Shown: positions 1 to 7,410 of the stretch, piece after piece
Numbering within the stretch: position 1 is the first letter of the stretch
How the letters are laid out: every line of letters starts with the position of its first letter
Assembly: GCA_003153055.1 (NCBI GenBank)
Contig: PMBV01000337.1
Location: forward strand, 538 to 11,658
DNA: 11,121 bases
Source of the DNA: Myxococcales bacterium
GTDB taxonomy: Bacteria > Myxococcota > Myxococcia > Myxococcales > Myxococcaceae
Reading direction: 5' to 3'
Position numbers and translations under genes: made by a program
Notes under the pieces: generated by a model
The model's database searches: none
Told to the model about the DNA's origin: nothing
What the model saw: only the letters and a program-made list of their open reading frames with translations

Positions 1-605
1 AACAGCACGTAGACCATCATCAGGCCACCCACGACGACGACCGCGATCATGTAGTCGAGGCCGAACAGGAGCTTGATGAGCTGACCGGCGCCCACCATCT
101 GCGCGATGAGGTAGAAGGCCACCACGACCAGCGTGCCCGAGGCCGCGAAGGCGCGAATCGGGGTCTGGGCGAAGCGGTACCCGGCCACGTCGGCGAAGGT
201 GAACTTGCCCAGGTTGCGGAGGCGCTCAGCCATGAGGAATGTGATGACCGGCCAGCCCACCAAGAAACCGATGGAATAGATGAGGCCGTCGTAGCCGTTG
301 GCCATCACCGCCGCCGAGATGCCGAGGAACGAGGCGGCTGACATGTAGTCGCCAGCGATGGCGAGGCCGTTCTGAAACCCGGTGATGCCTCCGCCGGCGG
401 TGTAGAAGTCAGCCGCCGAGCGGGTGCGCGACGCGGCCCACTTGGTGATCCACAGGGTGGCGGCCACGAAGACGCCGAACATGCCGATGGCCACCCAGTT
501 GGTCGGCTGCTTCTCTACCTGGCCCAGGTCGGCTCCCGCGGCCAGCGCGGCCGACGAAGAGAGCGCGAGGGCGAGCGTCAGCGACGTGCGTGCAGAACGA
601 CTCAC
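1..605 (-). CDS. actP: Cation/acetate symporter ActP, 3' truncated by window edge
   Basis: This is the N-terminal ~201 codons of a sodium:solute symporter (SSS family) that imports acetate and similar short acids across the inner membrane. I translated the minus strand by eye from a GTG at 605 and found no stop before the edge. The protein opens with a signal-peptide-like segment ([19 protein letters not shown]), followed by TM1 ([20 protein letters not shown]) and the ActP-typical stretch [19 protein letters not shown] then [15 protein letters not shown]. Further hydrophobic helices and the segment [15 protein letters not shown] follow. The GTG overlaps the TGA of the upstream DUF485 gene as GTGA. 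A strong Shine-Dalgarno, AAGGAGG at 619-613, lies seven bases upstream inside that gene, so the two are translationally coupled. The family usually has about 550 residues, so roughly two thirds lies outside the window. Acetyl-CoA synthetase (acs), the common partner, is not in the visible part. Confidence 0.95.
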   Translation of the reverse strand, partial: MSRSARTSLTLALALSSSAALAAGADLGQVEKQPTNWVAIGMFGVFVAATLWITKWAASRTRSAADFYTAGGGITGFQNGLAIAGDYMSAASFLGISAAVMANGYDGLIYSIGFLVGWPVITFLMAERLRNLGKFTFADVAGYRFAQTPIRAFAASGTLVVVAFYLIAQMVGAGQLIKLLFGLDYMIAVVVVGGLMMVYVL

Positions 606-910
606 GAGATCTCCTCCTTGAGAATGCGTTGCGTCAGCGCGTCGTACTCGGTGTTCGCGCGGCGCACGTACACGCCAGTGATGATGACGGTGAAGATGAT
701 GACGCCGAAGCCGATGGGAATGCCGATGGTGGTCACTCCCGCGCCCAACGGCCGCGACAAGAACGGCTTGTTGAAGGCGATGAGCGAGATGTAGCCGTAG
801 TAGACGATGAGCATCATCGCCGACAAAAGCCAGCCGAACCGGGTGCGTTTCTTCTTGAGCTCCAGATAGCTTTGATTGGCCTGGATTCGGGCCACCACTG
901 ACTCGCTCAT
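602..910 (-). CDS. yjcH: DUF485 (YjcH-family) inner membrane protein
   Basis: A 102-residue membrane protein of the DUF485/YjcH family, which is almost always encoded directly before actP and is taken to be an accessory of acetate symport; its exact role is not established. The N-terminus has the family-typical [20 protein letters not shown], leading into the first TM helix, which contains [18 protein letters not shown] second TM helix ([21 protein letters not shown]) precedes a short charged cytoplasmic tail ending in ILKEEIS. The length matches the family norm of about 100 residues. The ATG at 910 is supported by AAGGAG at 923-918, seven bases upstream. The gene ends in a GTGA overlap with actP. 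The upstream minus-strand membrane protein ends 72 bases away with an inverted repeat in between, so this pair may be transcribed separately from it. Confidence 0.93.
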   Translation of the reverse strand: MSESVVARIQANQSYLELKKKRTRFGWLLSAMMLIVYYGYISLIAFNKPFLSRPLGAGVTTIGIPIGFGVIIFTVIITGVYVRRANTEYDALTQRILKEEIS

Positions 911-945
911 AGGCTCTCTCCTTCGGGGAAGCGCGTCACAGCATT

Positions 946-981
946 CATGATGAGGCGTCGTTGTTGAACCGCCGCATCATG
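946..981. repeat. Inverted repeat / possible hairpin between membrane-protein gene and yjcH
   Basis: The arm CATGATGAGGCG at 946-957 pairs with CGCCGCATCATG at 970-981 with a single mismatch, leaving a 12-base loop. On the minus strand the hairpin starts two bases after the TAG stop of the upstream membrane-protein gene and lies just ahead of yjcH. It could act as a terminator or processing site for the upstream gene, or as an operator for yjcH-actP. There is no T-tract on either side, so a classical intrinsic terminator is not supported. Confidence 0.5.
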
Positions 982-982
982 C

Positions 983-2698
983 CTATGGAAGTCGAAGGAA
1001 GGCACTGTCTTGTGCTTGCGAGACGGCGATTACCGTGCCCCCGGCTCCCTTGAGCTGGTCGAGCACCCCCGGCCCACCGTATGCCTTGAAGTTGACGTAG
1101 ACCGCGGAGAAGCCCTGCCGCTTGAGCTCGGCGAAGAGCTCGGGGAGCGGGCGAGCCGCGACCTCGAACTTCCAGTTGGCGTTGGGTCGACCTTTGACGT
1201 CACCAAACGAGTAGACGAGGTGCTTCGAGAAGAAGTACGGGCGGAACAGCTCGTAGGCCTCGAGGCCAGCGGCTGGCGATTCGGGGAAGTGCATCGGCGG
1301 GAGCTGGAAGACCCGGGCGCCGGGGGGCAGGGCCGCCTCGGCCTGGGTTACGAGCTGGCGGTCGGCCTCGGCCAGACGATGGTCGTGAGCCACCGAGTCG
1401 GGCGTGGCGTCCATGGGAATGGCCTCCCAGCTTCCGAGGATCGCCAGAGTGACAGCGAGCCCCCAGCGGGCCGGGGTGGGCACCCTCGAGAGCCACCGGG
1501 GGAGCGCCCAGGCAGCGAACAAGAGCGCATAGACGAACACCAGAATCGAGACCCGGTTGACCGAGCGCAGCATGGTGGCGCCGAAGACGCCGAAGAGGCT
1601 GTTTCCTCCGCCGACCGTGTGAAACACGATGAGCCAGACGACCATCAAGGCCCAGGTCGCCGGCAGATCGACCCGCCGTCGAACCAGGGAGACGAAACCA
1701 TAACCGAGGAGGCTGAGGAGCGAGAGCCCACCCAACACCCCCAGGTACGGAGAGGGCGCCTCGCCCGAGGTGACCCGAGTGGCGGCGACCTGGGTCGCGG
1801 CGACTCGACCAGCGGCGAACCGGTGGTGGCCTCCCGGCATCAGCATGTCGATGGTCTTCAGGGCGTATTGCTCGACGTCGTTCCTCGAGCGCACGACCGC
1901 CGCCCCGTTGGGCCCGTGTTTCACCACCCACAGCAGGCTGTCGAGGTTGACCAGCAGCCCCGCCACGAGCGCCAGGCCGAACAGCGCGAGGGCGGCGCGG
2001 CTCTGCGCCTGCTTGCCGCGGCGAATGAGGTGGGTCACGAAGCCCAGGGCCCAGAGCTGCAACCCGAAAAAGTAGAAGTACACCATCGACCAGGCCGAGC
2101 CCACCAGCACCAGGGCCGAGACGGTGAACCTGCGGGTGCCGAAGGCGACACCCTTGCGGCTGGCGAGCCAGGCGCAGACCAGCACCTGCCACGGAATGAC
2201 GAAGTAGAAGCTGAGCGAGTAGTGATGAACGCCGCGGTAGAAGATGTACGGCGCCAGGCCGAAGAGCACTCCGCCCATGAAGGAATAGGGGCGCGACAGA
2301 TGGAACCGCCGGGCCACGAAGAAGAAGGAGAGGGCCGCCAGCATCGAGGCGAGCACGAGGCCCAGGTTGATGGCCAAGAAGACGCCCGTGAAGCGCGCCA
2401 CTGTCCCGACCAAGAAGTACAGCACCTCTTCCGTCATGGGGAAGTCGTTCCAGCTCGCCACGAAGGGCGCCCCCAGCGACGGGAGCTCTTTGGAGAGGAA
2501 GGGCAGGTATTCGCCTCGAGCGGCACTGGCCACCACCGCGGCGCTAAATTGCGCGTCGCCCCAGTACGACAGCGGGTCGCTCCACTTCCGGTCCGAGAAG
2601 AGGTGGTACGCCAGCCCCCACTCGATGAAGACCAGGGCCACGAGCCCCAGCGCCGTCAACCAGTCTCGCTGCTTTCTCGATCTCAATGCCCAGCCCAT
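983..2698 (-). CDS. Polytopic membrane protein, GT-C glycosyltransferase-like, family unassigned
   Basis: A membrane protein of about 571 residues with roughly ten or more TM helices, starting near residues 13-33 (WLTALGLVALVFIEWGLAYH). A soluble C-terminal domain of about 120 residues begins around TPDSVAHDHRLAEADRQL. The first extracytoplasmic loop carries acidic and aromatic residues (SDRKWSDPLSYWGDAQ, later SWNDFPMTEEVLYF). This layout resembles GT-C glycosyltransferases, which use lipid-linked sugars on the periplasmic side, but I cannot name a family, so the enzyme role is inference. A short tandem repeat (RVAAT, QVAAT) sits near residues 298-308. The start is uncertain. ATG 2698 gives a normal membrane-protein N-terminus but no Shine-Dalgarno. 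ATG 2788 has AGGGAGAG just upstream and adds 30 residues, but would overlap the first codons of the divergent transketolase gene. The open frame continues further upstream antisense to transketolase, which I regard as shadow. Confidence 0.75.
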   Translation of the reverse strand: MGWALRSRKQRDWLTALGLVALVFIEWGLAYHLFSDRKWSDPLSYWGDAQFSAAVVASAARGEYLPFLSKELPSLGAPFVASWNDFPMTEEVLYFLVGTVARFTGVFLAINLGLVLASMLAALSFFFVARRFHLSRPYSFMGGVLFGLAPYIFYRGVHHYSLSFYFVIPWQVLVCAWLASRKGVAFGTRRFTVSALVLVGSAWSMVYFYFFGLQLWALGFVTHLIRRGKQAQSRAALALFGLALVAGLLVNLDSLLWVVKHGPNGAAVVRSRNDVEQYALKTIDMLMPGGHHRFAAGRVAATQVAATRVTSGEAPSPYLGVLGGLSLLSLLGYGFVSLVRRRVDLPATWALMVVWLIVFHTVGGGNSLFGVFGATMLRSVNRVSILVFVYALLFAAWALPRWLSRVPTPARWGLAVTLAILGSWEAIPMDATPDSVAHDHRLAEADRQLVTQAEAALPPGARVFQLPPMHFPESPAAGLEAYELFRPYFFSKHLVYSFGDVKGRPNANWKFEVAARPLPELFAELKRQGFSAVYVNFKAYGGPGVLDQLKGAGGTVIAVSQAQDSAFLRLP

Positions 2699-2770
2699 GA
2701 GCGGCGGGACCCTAGTGCACCCGATGAGCGTTCGGGAAAAGGAGGAGAGATCGCGATCAAATCCGTTTGA
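2699..2770. promoter_or_regulatory. Divergent intergenic region between membrane protein and transketolase genes
   Basis: These 72 bases separate two divergent genes and by position must serve at least the plus-strand gene run. They are somewhat more AT-rich at the right end and hold a purine-rich GGAGGAGAG (2741-2749), about 22 bases before the transketolase ATG, too far for a normal ribosome site. A perfect 10-bp palindrome GATCGCGATC follows at 2749-2758. I see no convincing -35/-10 pair on either strand. The regulatory role is inferred from position only. Confidence 0.35.
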
Positions 2771-3610
2771 ATGCGCGGCGGATTGCATTATCTCTCCCTT
2801 GTGGCTGCTCCCGGGGAGACGTCGTCGCTTCGCGAAGTGCGCCGCCGAACGGCCCGGACTTTGCTGGGCTTGTACAAGCAGGCGAACGCGGGACACATCG
2901 GGGCGTCGCTGAGTTGCCTCGAGATTCTCCTCGACGTGATGGTTCGGCGCGCGGGGCAGAAGGACCTCCTGGTGCTCTCGAAGGGTCACGCGGCCGCGGG
3001 GCTCTATACCGCGCTGGCCGCGACCGGCCGGCTCGACCCCGCGCTGTTGCCGACGTTCTACCAGGACGGCACCATTCTCGCGGCTCACCCCCCGTGTGGG
3101 CGTCAGTTGCCCGAGGTCATTCCTTTCGGCACAGGGAGTCTGGGGCACGGGCTCTCGTTGGCCACGGGCCTCGCCTTCTCGCAGCGCTACACCCGACGAG
3201 ACTTCAAGGTCTTCGCGGTGCTGTCCGACGGCGACTGCAACGAAGGCAGTACCTGGGAGGCGGCGCTCTTCGCGGCGCAGCACGGGCTCGACCGGCTCAC
3301 CGTCATCGTCGACCGGAACCACCTCCAGGGCTTCGGCAGCAGTGAAGACGTGGTGGCGCTGGAGCCGCTGGCCGACAAGTGGCGGGCCTTCGGCTTCGAG
3401 GTCGCCGTGGCAGCCAATGGCAACGACTTCGATTCGCTCGATGAGGCCCACCGAAAGCTCACCACTCCGGGGCGGCCGCGGTGCATCGTCGCCGAGACCA
3501 TCAAGGGTCACGGCGTGTCCTTCATGCAGAACAAGATGGAGTGGCATTACCTCCCGATGAGCGACGCGCAGTACGCGCAGGCGCTGGTGGACACCGACTC
3601 CGATGCGTAA
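2771..3610 (+). CDS. Transketolase N-terminal (ThDP-binding) subunit
   Basis: A 279-residue protein covering the N-terminal third of transketolase. It binds thiamine diphosphate and Mg and works with the next gene product to move two-carbon ketol units between sugars. Visible motifs are NAGHIGASLS with His42, LSKGHAAAG (69-77), GTGSLGHGLS (120-129) and the ThDP/metal motif SDGDCNEGSTWEA (152-164). D153 and N183 are spaced 30 apart, as in classical transketolases. The motif has Ser where full-length enzymes have Gly, a change I take to be tolerated in split enzymes. Length is normal for a split N subunit. ATG 2771 is preceded directly by an in-frame stop, so it is the longest possible start, but it has no good Shine-Dalgarno. 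GTG 2801 is an alternative that loses no conserved residue. The gene overlaps the C subunit by 8 bases. Its setting among sugar-nucleotide and glycosyltransferase genes suggests a role in glycan sugar synthesis rather than the pentose phosphate pathway. Confidence 0.93.
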   Translation: MRGGLHYLSLVAAPGETSSLREVRRRTARTLLGLYKQANAGHIGASLSCLEILLDVMVRRAGQKDLLVLSKGHAAAGLYTALAATGRLDPALLPTFYQDGTILAAHPPCGRQLPEVIPFGTGSLGHGLSLATGLAFSQRYTRRDFKVFAVLSDGDCNEGSTWEAALFAAQHGLDRLTVIVDRNHLQGFGSSEDVVALEPLADKWRAFGFEVAVAANGNDFDSLDEAHRKLTTPGRPRCIVAETIKGHGVSFMQNKMEWHYLPMSDAQYAQALVDTDSDA

Positions 3611-4523
3611 GGAATTCGCCGCGTGGCTGGAAGGGCTCGGGGGTCGCGACGAGCGCGTGGTGGTGCTGACGGGAGATCTCGGCTTTCAGGCCCTGGAAGG
3701 CGTGCGAGCCCGCATCGGCCCTCGCTTCGTCAACGCCGGCGTGTCGGAGCAGAACATGGTGAGCATGGCGGCGGCTCTCGCCAGCGAGGGGCTGAGACCG
3801 TTCTGCTACAGCATCGCCCCGTTCACCGTGTTCCGCCCGGCGGAGCAGATTCGCCTCGATGTCTGCATTCATGGGCTCGAGGTGAAGATCATCGGCAACG
3901 GCGGTGGCTACGGCTACGGCATCATGGGGTCGACCCACCACGCCATCGAGGACATCGGCGTGCTCAGCACCTTCCCCAACATGCGCTGCTTCATCCCCGT
4001 CACCGGGGCCGACGTCGCGGCGGCGGGAGACGCGATGATGGCCAGTGGCGGGCCAGGCTACCTGCGGCTCAACCTCGGCACCTTGCCTCCGGGCTTCGAA
4101 ATGGACGCGCCCTTCGCGCCGATTCGCCAGGTGCGCCAGGCTGGGGCCTCGGCCAGCCCGCTGGTGACGGTGGTCGGTCTGGGGCCGATGGTGTTGAACG
4201 CGCTGAGCGCCGCGGTGCCGCCAGGCTCGGCCGACTTCTTCGTGGTGTCGCAAGTGCCGATGGGGCCCTTGCCAGAGGCGTTGGTGAGCAGCGTGACGCG
4301 CACCGGCCACGTGGTGGTGGCCGAGGAGCACGTGGAGCGGGGTGGTCTCGCCGAGCACCTGGCCCTGGCGATGCTGCGCGCGAGGTTGAGCCCCGTCATC
4401 GAGACCCGGAGCGCCCTGGGTTACCCCTCCAAGACGTACGGCTCGCAGAAGTTCCATCAGAGAGAGTCGGGGCTCGACGCCCAATCTCTGGCGGCCCTGG
4501 TCGAGCGCTGCGTCAAGAAGTGA
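3603..4523 (+). CDS. Transketolase C-terminal subunit
   Basis: A 306-residue partner of the preceding gene, holding the pyrimidine-binding (Pyr) domain and the C-terminal domain of transketolase. The segment FVNAGVSEQNMVSMAAALAS carries Glu49, the catalytic Glu that activates the ThDP aminopyrimidine. Further family landmarks are TGDLGF (23-28), FRPAEQIRLDVC, GYGYGIMGSTHHAIEDIG and LSTFPNM. The C-terminal domain ends with YGSQKFHQRESGLDAQSLA, typical of split transketolases and related DXPS-like proteins. The ATG at 3603 lies inside the end of the N-subunit gene (8-base overlap), which implies translational coupling and equal stoichiometry. All expected catalytic landmarks are present, so the pair should be active. 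The donor and acceptor sugars cannot be read from sequence. Confidence 0.93.
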   Translation: MRKEFAAWLEGLGGRDERVVVLTGDLGFQALEGVRARIGPRFVNAGVSEQNMVSMAAALASEGLRPFCYSIAPFTVFRPAEQIRLDVCIHGLEVKIIGNGGGYGYGIMGSTHHAIEDIGVLSTFPNMRCFIPVTGADVAAAGDAMMASGGPGYLRLNLGTLPPGFEMDAPFAPIRQVRQAGASASPLVTVVGLGPMVLNALSAAVPPGSADFFVVSQVPMGPLPEALVSSVTRTGHVVVAEEHVERGGLAEHLALAMLRARLSPVIETRSALGYPSKTYGSQKFHQRESGLDAQSLAALVERCVKK

Positions 4524-4531
4524 CAACTGAA

Positions 4532-6595
4532 ATGTCTGCGACGAATCCCCCTCCAGCGCCCGAGCTGTTCACTGACGAGTGGTCGAAGGACCTCGAGGCC
4601 GACGTGGCCAGCCTGGCGGGGCCGATTCTCGTCATCGGCGCCAGCGGCTTCATCGGTGCCCGGCTCTTCTACAGCCTGGCCCGTCGACGGAAGGACGTCT
4701 ACGCCGCCTCCCGCGACCCGTTCACGAGTTGGCGGCTGGCTCGGCTGCCTCCGTTCGTCGACCCCCAGCAGATTATTCAGGTCGATCTGACCCACGCCGA
4801 GCAGCTCCGCGAGAAGCTCGAGCGCTTCAAGCCGCGCACCGTCTTCAACCTCTCGGCGTACGGGGCCTACGAGCGCCAGCAACAGGCCAAGCGCATTCAC
4901 GAGGTGAACTACACCGGGACACTGAACCTCATTCTCGGGCTGCGCGAGGTGGGCTGTGACGCGATGGTGCAGGCGGGCAGCAGCTCGGAGTACGGGCTCA
5001 ACTGCGCTGGTCCCAAGGAAGACGGCGAGCTCGTGCCCAACAGCGACTACGCGGTCTCGAAGGTCGCGGCGAGCTACCTGCTTCGCTTCTACGGGAAGAT
5101 CCACGACTTCCCCTGCACGCACCTGAGGCTCTACTCGGTGTACGGCCCGTTCGAGGAGCGCGACCGCCTGATTCCCCGGGTGCTCCAGGCTGGCCTCGAG
5201 GGCAAGTATCCGCCGCTGGCCGACCCCAAGACCTCGCGCGACTTCGTCTACGTCGACGACGCCACCGCGGCCTTCGTGCGGGCGGCGCTGACGTGCAAGA
5301 CCGAGCCAGGGCTGTCGTTCAATATCGCGACTGGCCAGCGCACCACGCTGGAGGACGTCGCCGGGCACGCCAAGGCCGTCTTCGGGCTCGCGGGCGACCC
5401 AGCCTTCGGAGCGCATCGCAACCGCCGGTGGGATCTCTCGAACTGGTACGGCGACCCGAAGAGGGCCAAGGAGCGGCTCGGGTGGTCAGCGACCATCGAC
5501 TTCCGCCGAGGCCTCGAGCTTGCCCGTGACTGGGAGGTCAACGCGCAAGACCTGCTCAAGGTCGCTCCGTCGGTGCCTCCGCAGCGCACGGTGTCGATGG
5601 TGGTGGCCTGCTACCGAGACAATCAGGCGATTCCTCTGATGTACGAGCGAATCGTCAAAGCCTTCGAGCCGCTGCGGCCCAAGGGTTACAGCTACGAAAT
5701 CATCTTCGTCAACGACTGCAGCCCCGCCAATGACGAGGTGGAGATCAACTCCATCTGCCAGAGGGACCCCAATGTGGTGGGCATCTCGCACTCGCGAAAC
5801 TTCGGCTCCCAGTCGGCGTTCCTCTCGGGGCTCGAGATCTCCACCGGCGACGCCATCGTCTTCATGGACGGCGACCTGCAGGACCCGCCGGAGATCATCC
5901 CTCAGCTCATCGAGGCCTGGGAGAAGGGCGTCGACGTGGCCTACGGGCAGCGCGTCAAGCGCGAGGCGCCGCTGCACATGCAGCTGTTGTACAAGGCCTT
6001 CTACCGGGTCTTCAGCAAGCTCTCCGAGGTGAAGATCCCGGTCGATGCGGGCGACTTTGGCCTGGTCACCCGCAAGGCCGCCGAGCACCTGCTGCGCTTT
6101 TCGGAGCGCGACGTCTTCCTGCGGGGGCTCCGTGCGTGGGTGGGGTTCCGGCAAGTAGGCGTGCCCTACGTTCGACCCGAGCGGGCCTTCGGTCGGACCA
6201 CCAACAATTTCCTGAAGAACATTTGGTGGGCGAAGAAAGGCATCTTCTCGTTCAGCACCAAGCCGCTGGCGTACATTCAGGCGGTGGGGCTCGCCATCTT
6301 CTTCCTCACCTCGCTGGCGAGCCTCTTCTACTTCATCAACTACTTCGTGAGCCCGCCGCAGAACGCCTCGGGCATCACCACCGTCATCTTGCTCACGCTC
6401 GGTCTCAGCGGCGTGCAGCTCGTGTCGTTGAGTCTGTTGGGCGACTACCTCGGCCGGGTGCTGGAAGAGGTGAAGGCGCGGCCGCGGTACATTCGAACCA
6501 AGATCCTCCGAGGCGGGCAGGTGCTGGAAGAGGAAGACGACATCACCAAGTTCGTACAGACGGCTCGGGAGTACCTGCGTGACAAGCATCGTTGA
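4532..6595 (+). CDS. Fusion protein: NAD-dependent epimerase/dehydratase (SDR) + GT2 polyprenyl-phosphate glycosyltransferase
   Basis: One uninterrupted frame of about 687 residues joins two enzymes normally encoded separately. Residues ~30-330 are an extended SDR: Rossmann motif GASGFIG (36-42), catalytic Ser in GSSSEYG (~151), and Tyr173-x3-Lys177 in YAVSK, then the family-typical RLYSVYGPFEERDRLIPR and SRDFVYVDDATAAF. After a linker, residues ~352-687 form a family 2 glycosyltransferase: SMVVACYRDNQAIPLMYERI, the DxD-type motif MDGDLQDPPEII (D446, D448), and two C-terminal TM helices (~580-604 and ~614-638) followed by GDYLGRVLEEVKARPRYI. This tail is typical of ArnC, GtrB and DPM synthases that make undecaprenyl-phosphate-sugars at the inner membrane. 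I infer that the SDR makes the sugar nucleotide used by the attached GT2. The ATG at 4532 lies 8 bases after the transketolase stop. GTG 4520, overlapping that stop as GTGA, is an alternative start. The frame is open further upstream but there it is antisense-like shadow over transketolase. Confidence 0.93.
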   Translation: MSATNPPPAPELFTDEWSKDLEADVASLAGPILVIGASGFIGARLFYSLARRRKDVYAASRDPFTSWRLARLPPFVDPQQIIQVDLTHAEQLREKLERFKPRTVFNLSAYGAYERQQQAKRIHEVNYTGTLNLILGLREVGCDAMVQAGSSSEYGLNCAGPKEDGELVPNSDYAVSKVAASYLLRFYGKIHDFPCTHLRLYSVYGPFEERDRLIPRVLQAGLEGKYPPLADPKTSRDFVYVDDATAAFVRAALTCKTEPGLSFNIATGQRTTLEDVAGHAKAVFGLAGDPAFGAHRNRRWDLSNWYGDPKRAKERLGWSATIDFRRGLELARDWEVNAQDLLKVAPSVPPQRTVSMVVACYRDNQAIPLMYERIVKAFEPLRPKGYSYEIIFVNDCSPANDEVEINSICQRDPNVVGISHSRNFGSQSAFLSGLEISTGDAIVFMDGDLQDPPEIIPQLIEAWEKGVDVAYGQRVKREAPLHMQLLYKAFYRVFSKLSEVKIPVDAGDFGLVTRKAAEHLLRFSERDVFLRGLRAWVGFRQVGVPYVRPERAFGRTTNNFLKNIWWAKKGIFSFSTKPLAYIQAVGLAIFFLTSLASLFYFINYFVSPPQNASGITTVILLTLGLSGVQLVSLSLLGDYLGRVLEEVKARPRYIRTKILRGGQVLEEEDDITKFVQTAREYLRDKHR

Positions 6596-7298
6596 TGATC
6601 GCGGCTTCAACCAGGGGTTCACCTGGACGCCGACCCAGGAAGTGCGCATGCGACGCCGGGCCGAGGCGATCCTCGAGGTGACCCCGGGGGTCTCTCGTCG
6701 GCGCATGCTCGAGCTGGGCTGTGGCACTGGCGAATTGGCCAGTTTCCTCGCCCGGCCCGAAGACGCGCACGTGACCGGGGTCGATCTCTGCCAGCCCTTC
6801 GTGGACCAGGCCCAAAAGCGCTTTGGTCACGAGCGGCTCCAGTTCCTCCAGGCCGACCTGGGCCAAGCGGCCGACCGCCTGAGGCTCGGCGATGGGTGGA
6901 GCGCGCTGGTGGGCAACGGCATTCTCCATCACCTGTACCATCACATCGACGAGGCGCTGGCCTCGATGTTCTCGATGCTCGCGCCGCAGGGCCGCTTCGT
7001 CTTCTGGGAGCCCAACCTCTTCAACCCGTACGTCTTCGCCATCTTCCGGTTTGGGCTGCTGCGTCGGCTGACGAAGCTCGAGCCCGACGAGATGGCGTTC
7101 ACTCCGAAGTGGATTTCACAGCGGCTGGCCCAGGCTGGCTTCGGGGAGATCTCGGTGAAGTGCCGCGACTTCCTGGTGCCGGCGGTGCCCGAGGCGCTGA
7201 TCCCGGCGGTGGTGGCGGTGGGAGACGTGGCCGAGCGGCTCCCGGGTGTCGATCACCTGGCCCAGTCCCTCTTCATCACCGCCCGAAGACCGGCGTAG
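6579..7298 (+). CDS. Class I SAM-dependent methyltransferase
   Basis: A 239-residue Rossmann-fold methyltransferase of the Methyltransf_11/25 type. Motif I is MLELGCGTGELASFLA (43-58), followed by the acidic post-motif HVTGVDLCQPFVDQA that would bind the SAM ribose. Motif post-II lies around LVGNGILHHLYHHIDEAL, and GRFVFWEPN completes the fold. The C-terminal half (VFAIFRFGLLRRL and so on) is hydrophobic in patches but has no clear TM helix. The GTG start at 6579 has GGGAG at 6567-6571, seven bases upstream, and the gene overlaps the end of the fusion gene by 17 bases, so it belongs to the same operon. Context suggests O- or N-methylation of the sugar or lipid-linked glycan made by the cassette. 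The substrate is inference. Confidence 0.9.
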   Translation: MTSIVDDRGFNQGFTWTPTQEVRMRRRAEAILEVTPGVSRRRMLELGCGTGELASFLARPEDAHVTGVDLCQPFVDQAQKRFGHERLQFLQADLGQAADRLRLGDGWSALVGNGILHHLYHHIDEALASMFSMLAPQGRFVFWEPNLFNPYVFAIFRFGLLRRLTKLEPDEMAFTPKWISQRLAQAGFGEISVKCRDFLVPAVPEALIPAVVAVGDVAERLPGVDHLAQSLFITARRPA

Positions 7299-7410
7299 GC
7301 CACGGCAGGAGCGCTGACCCGATTCAGCCCGTCGGCGTCCCTGATACCGCATGGTCGCGTCGAGGAGACCCCTCGAGACCCCGCGGCCCTCAGGAAGGCA
7401 GTGCTGCTCG
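7299..7410 (+). other. Intergenic spacer before LigA-like gene, with short hairpin
   Basis: These 112 bases break the tight packing of the plus-strand run. They include a 6-bp perfect inverted repeat, TCGAGG (7360-7365) and CCTCGA (7371-7376), with a 5-base loop. It has no T-tract, so it is at best a weak terminator or processing site. An in-frame ATG at 7351 would extend the LigA-like gene through most of this spacer but has no Shine-Dalgarno, and the added residues look non-coding. No clear promoter is visible. Confidence 0.35.

Noticed and set aside
2749..2758. Perfect palindrome GATCGCGATC as an operator
   Set aside because: At ten bases it is short enough to occur by chance in GC-rich DNA, and no second copy lies nearby. 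Noted only within the intergenic entry.
1010..2770. Long plus-strand open frame opposite the GT-C-like gene (586 codons)
   Set aside because: Its translation is low-complexity, rich in E, R, G, H and Q, and has no membrane or enzyme motif. It is an antisense shadow produced by high GC at third codon positions.
2699..3547. N-terminal extension of the minus-strand membrane protein across the transketolase gene
   Set aside because: The extra ~280 residues lie antisense to the well-supported transketolase N subunit and show no domain or hydrophobic pattern.
3623..4531. N-terminal extension of the SDR-GT2 fusion frame over the transketolase C subunit
   Set aside because: The frame is open but its residues are Arg/Gly/Ala-rich noise, and the transketolase C subunit in the other frame keeps all conserved motifs.
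7360..7376. Hairpin TCGAGG/CCTCGA as an intrinsic terminator after the methyltransferase gene
   Set aside because: The stem is only 6 bp and no T-tract follows, so termination is not supported.
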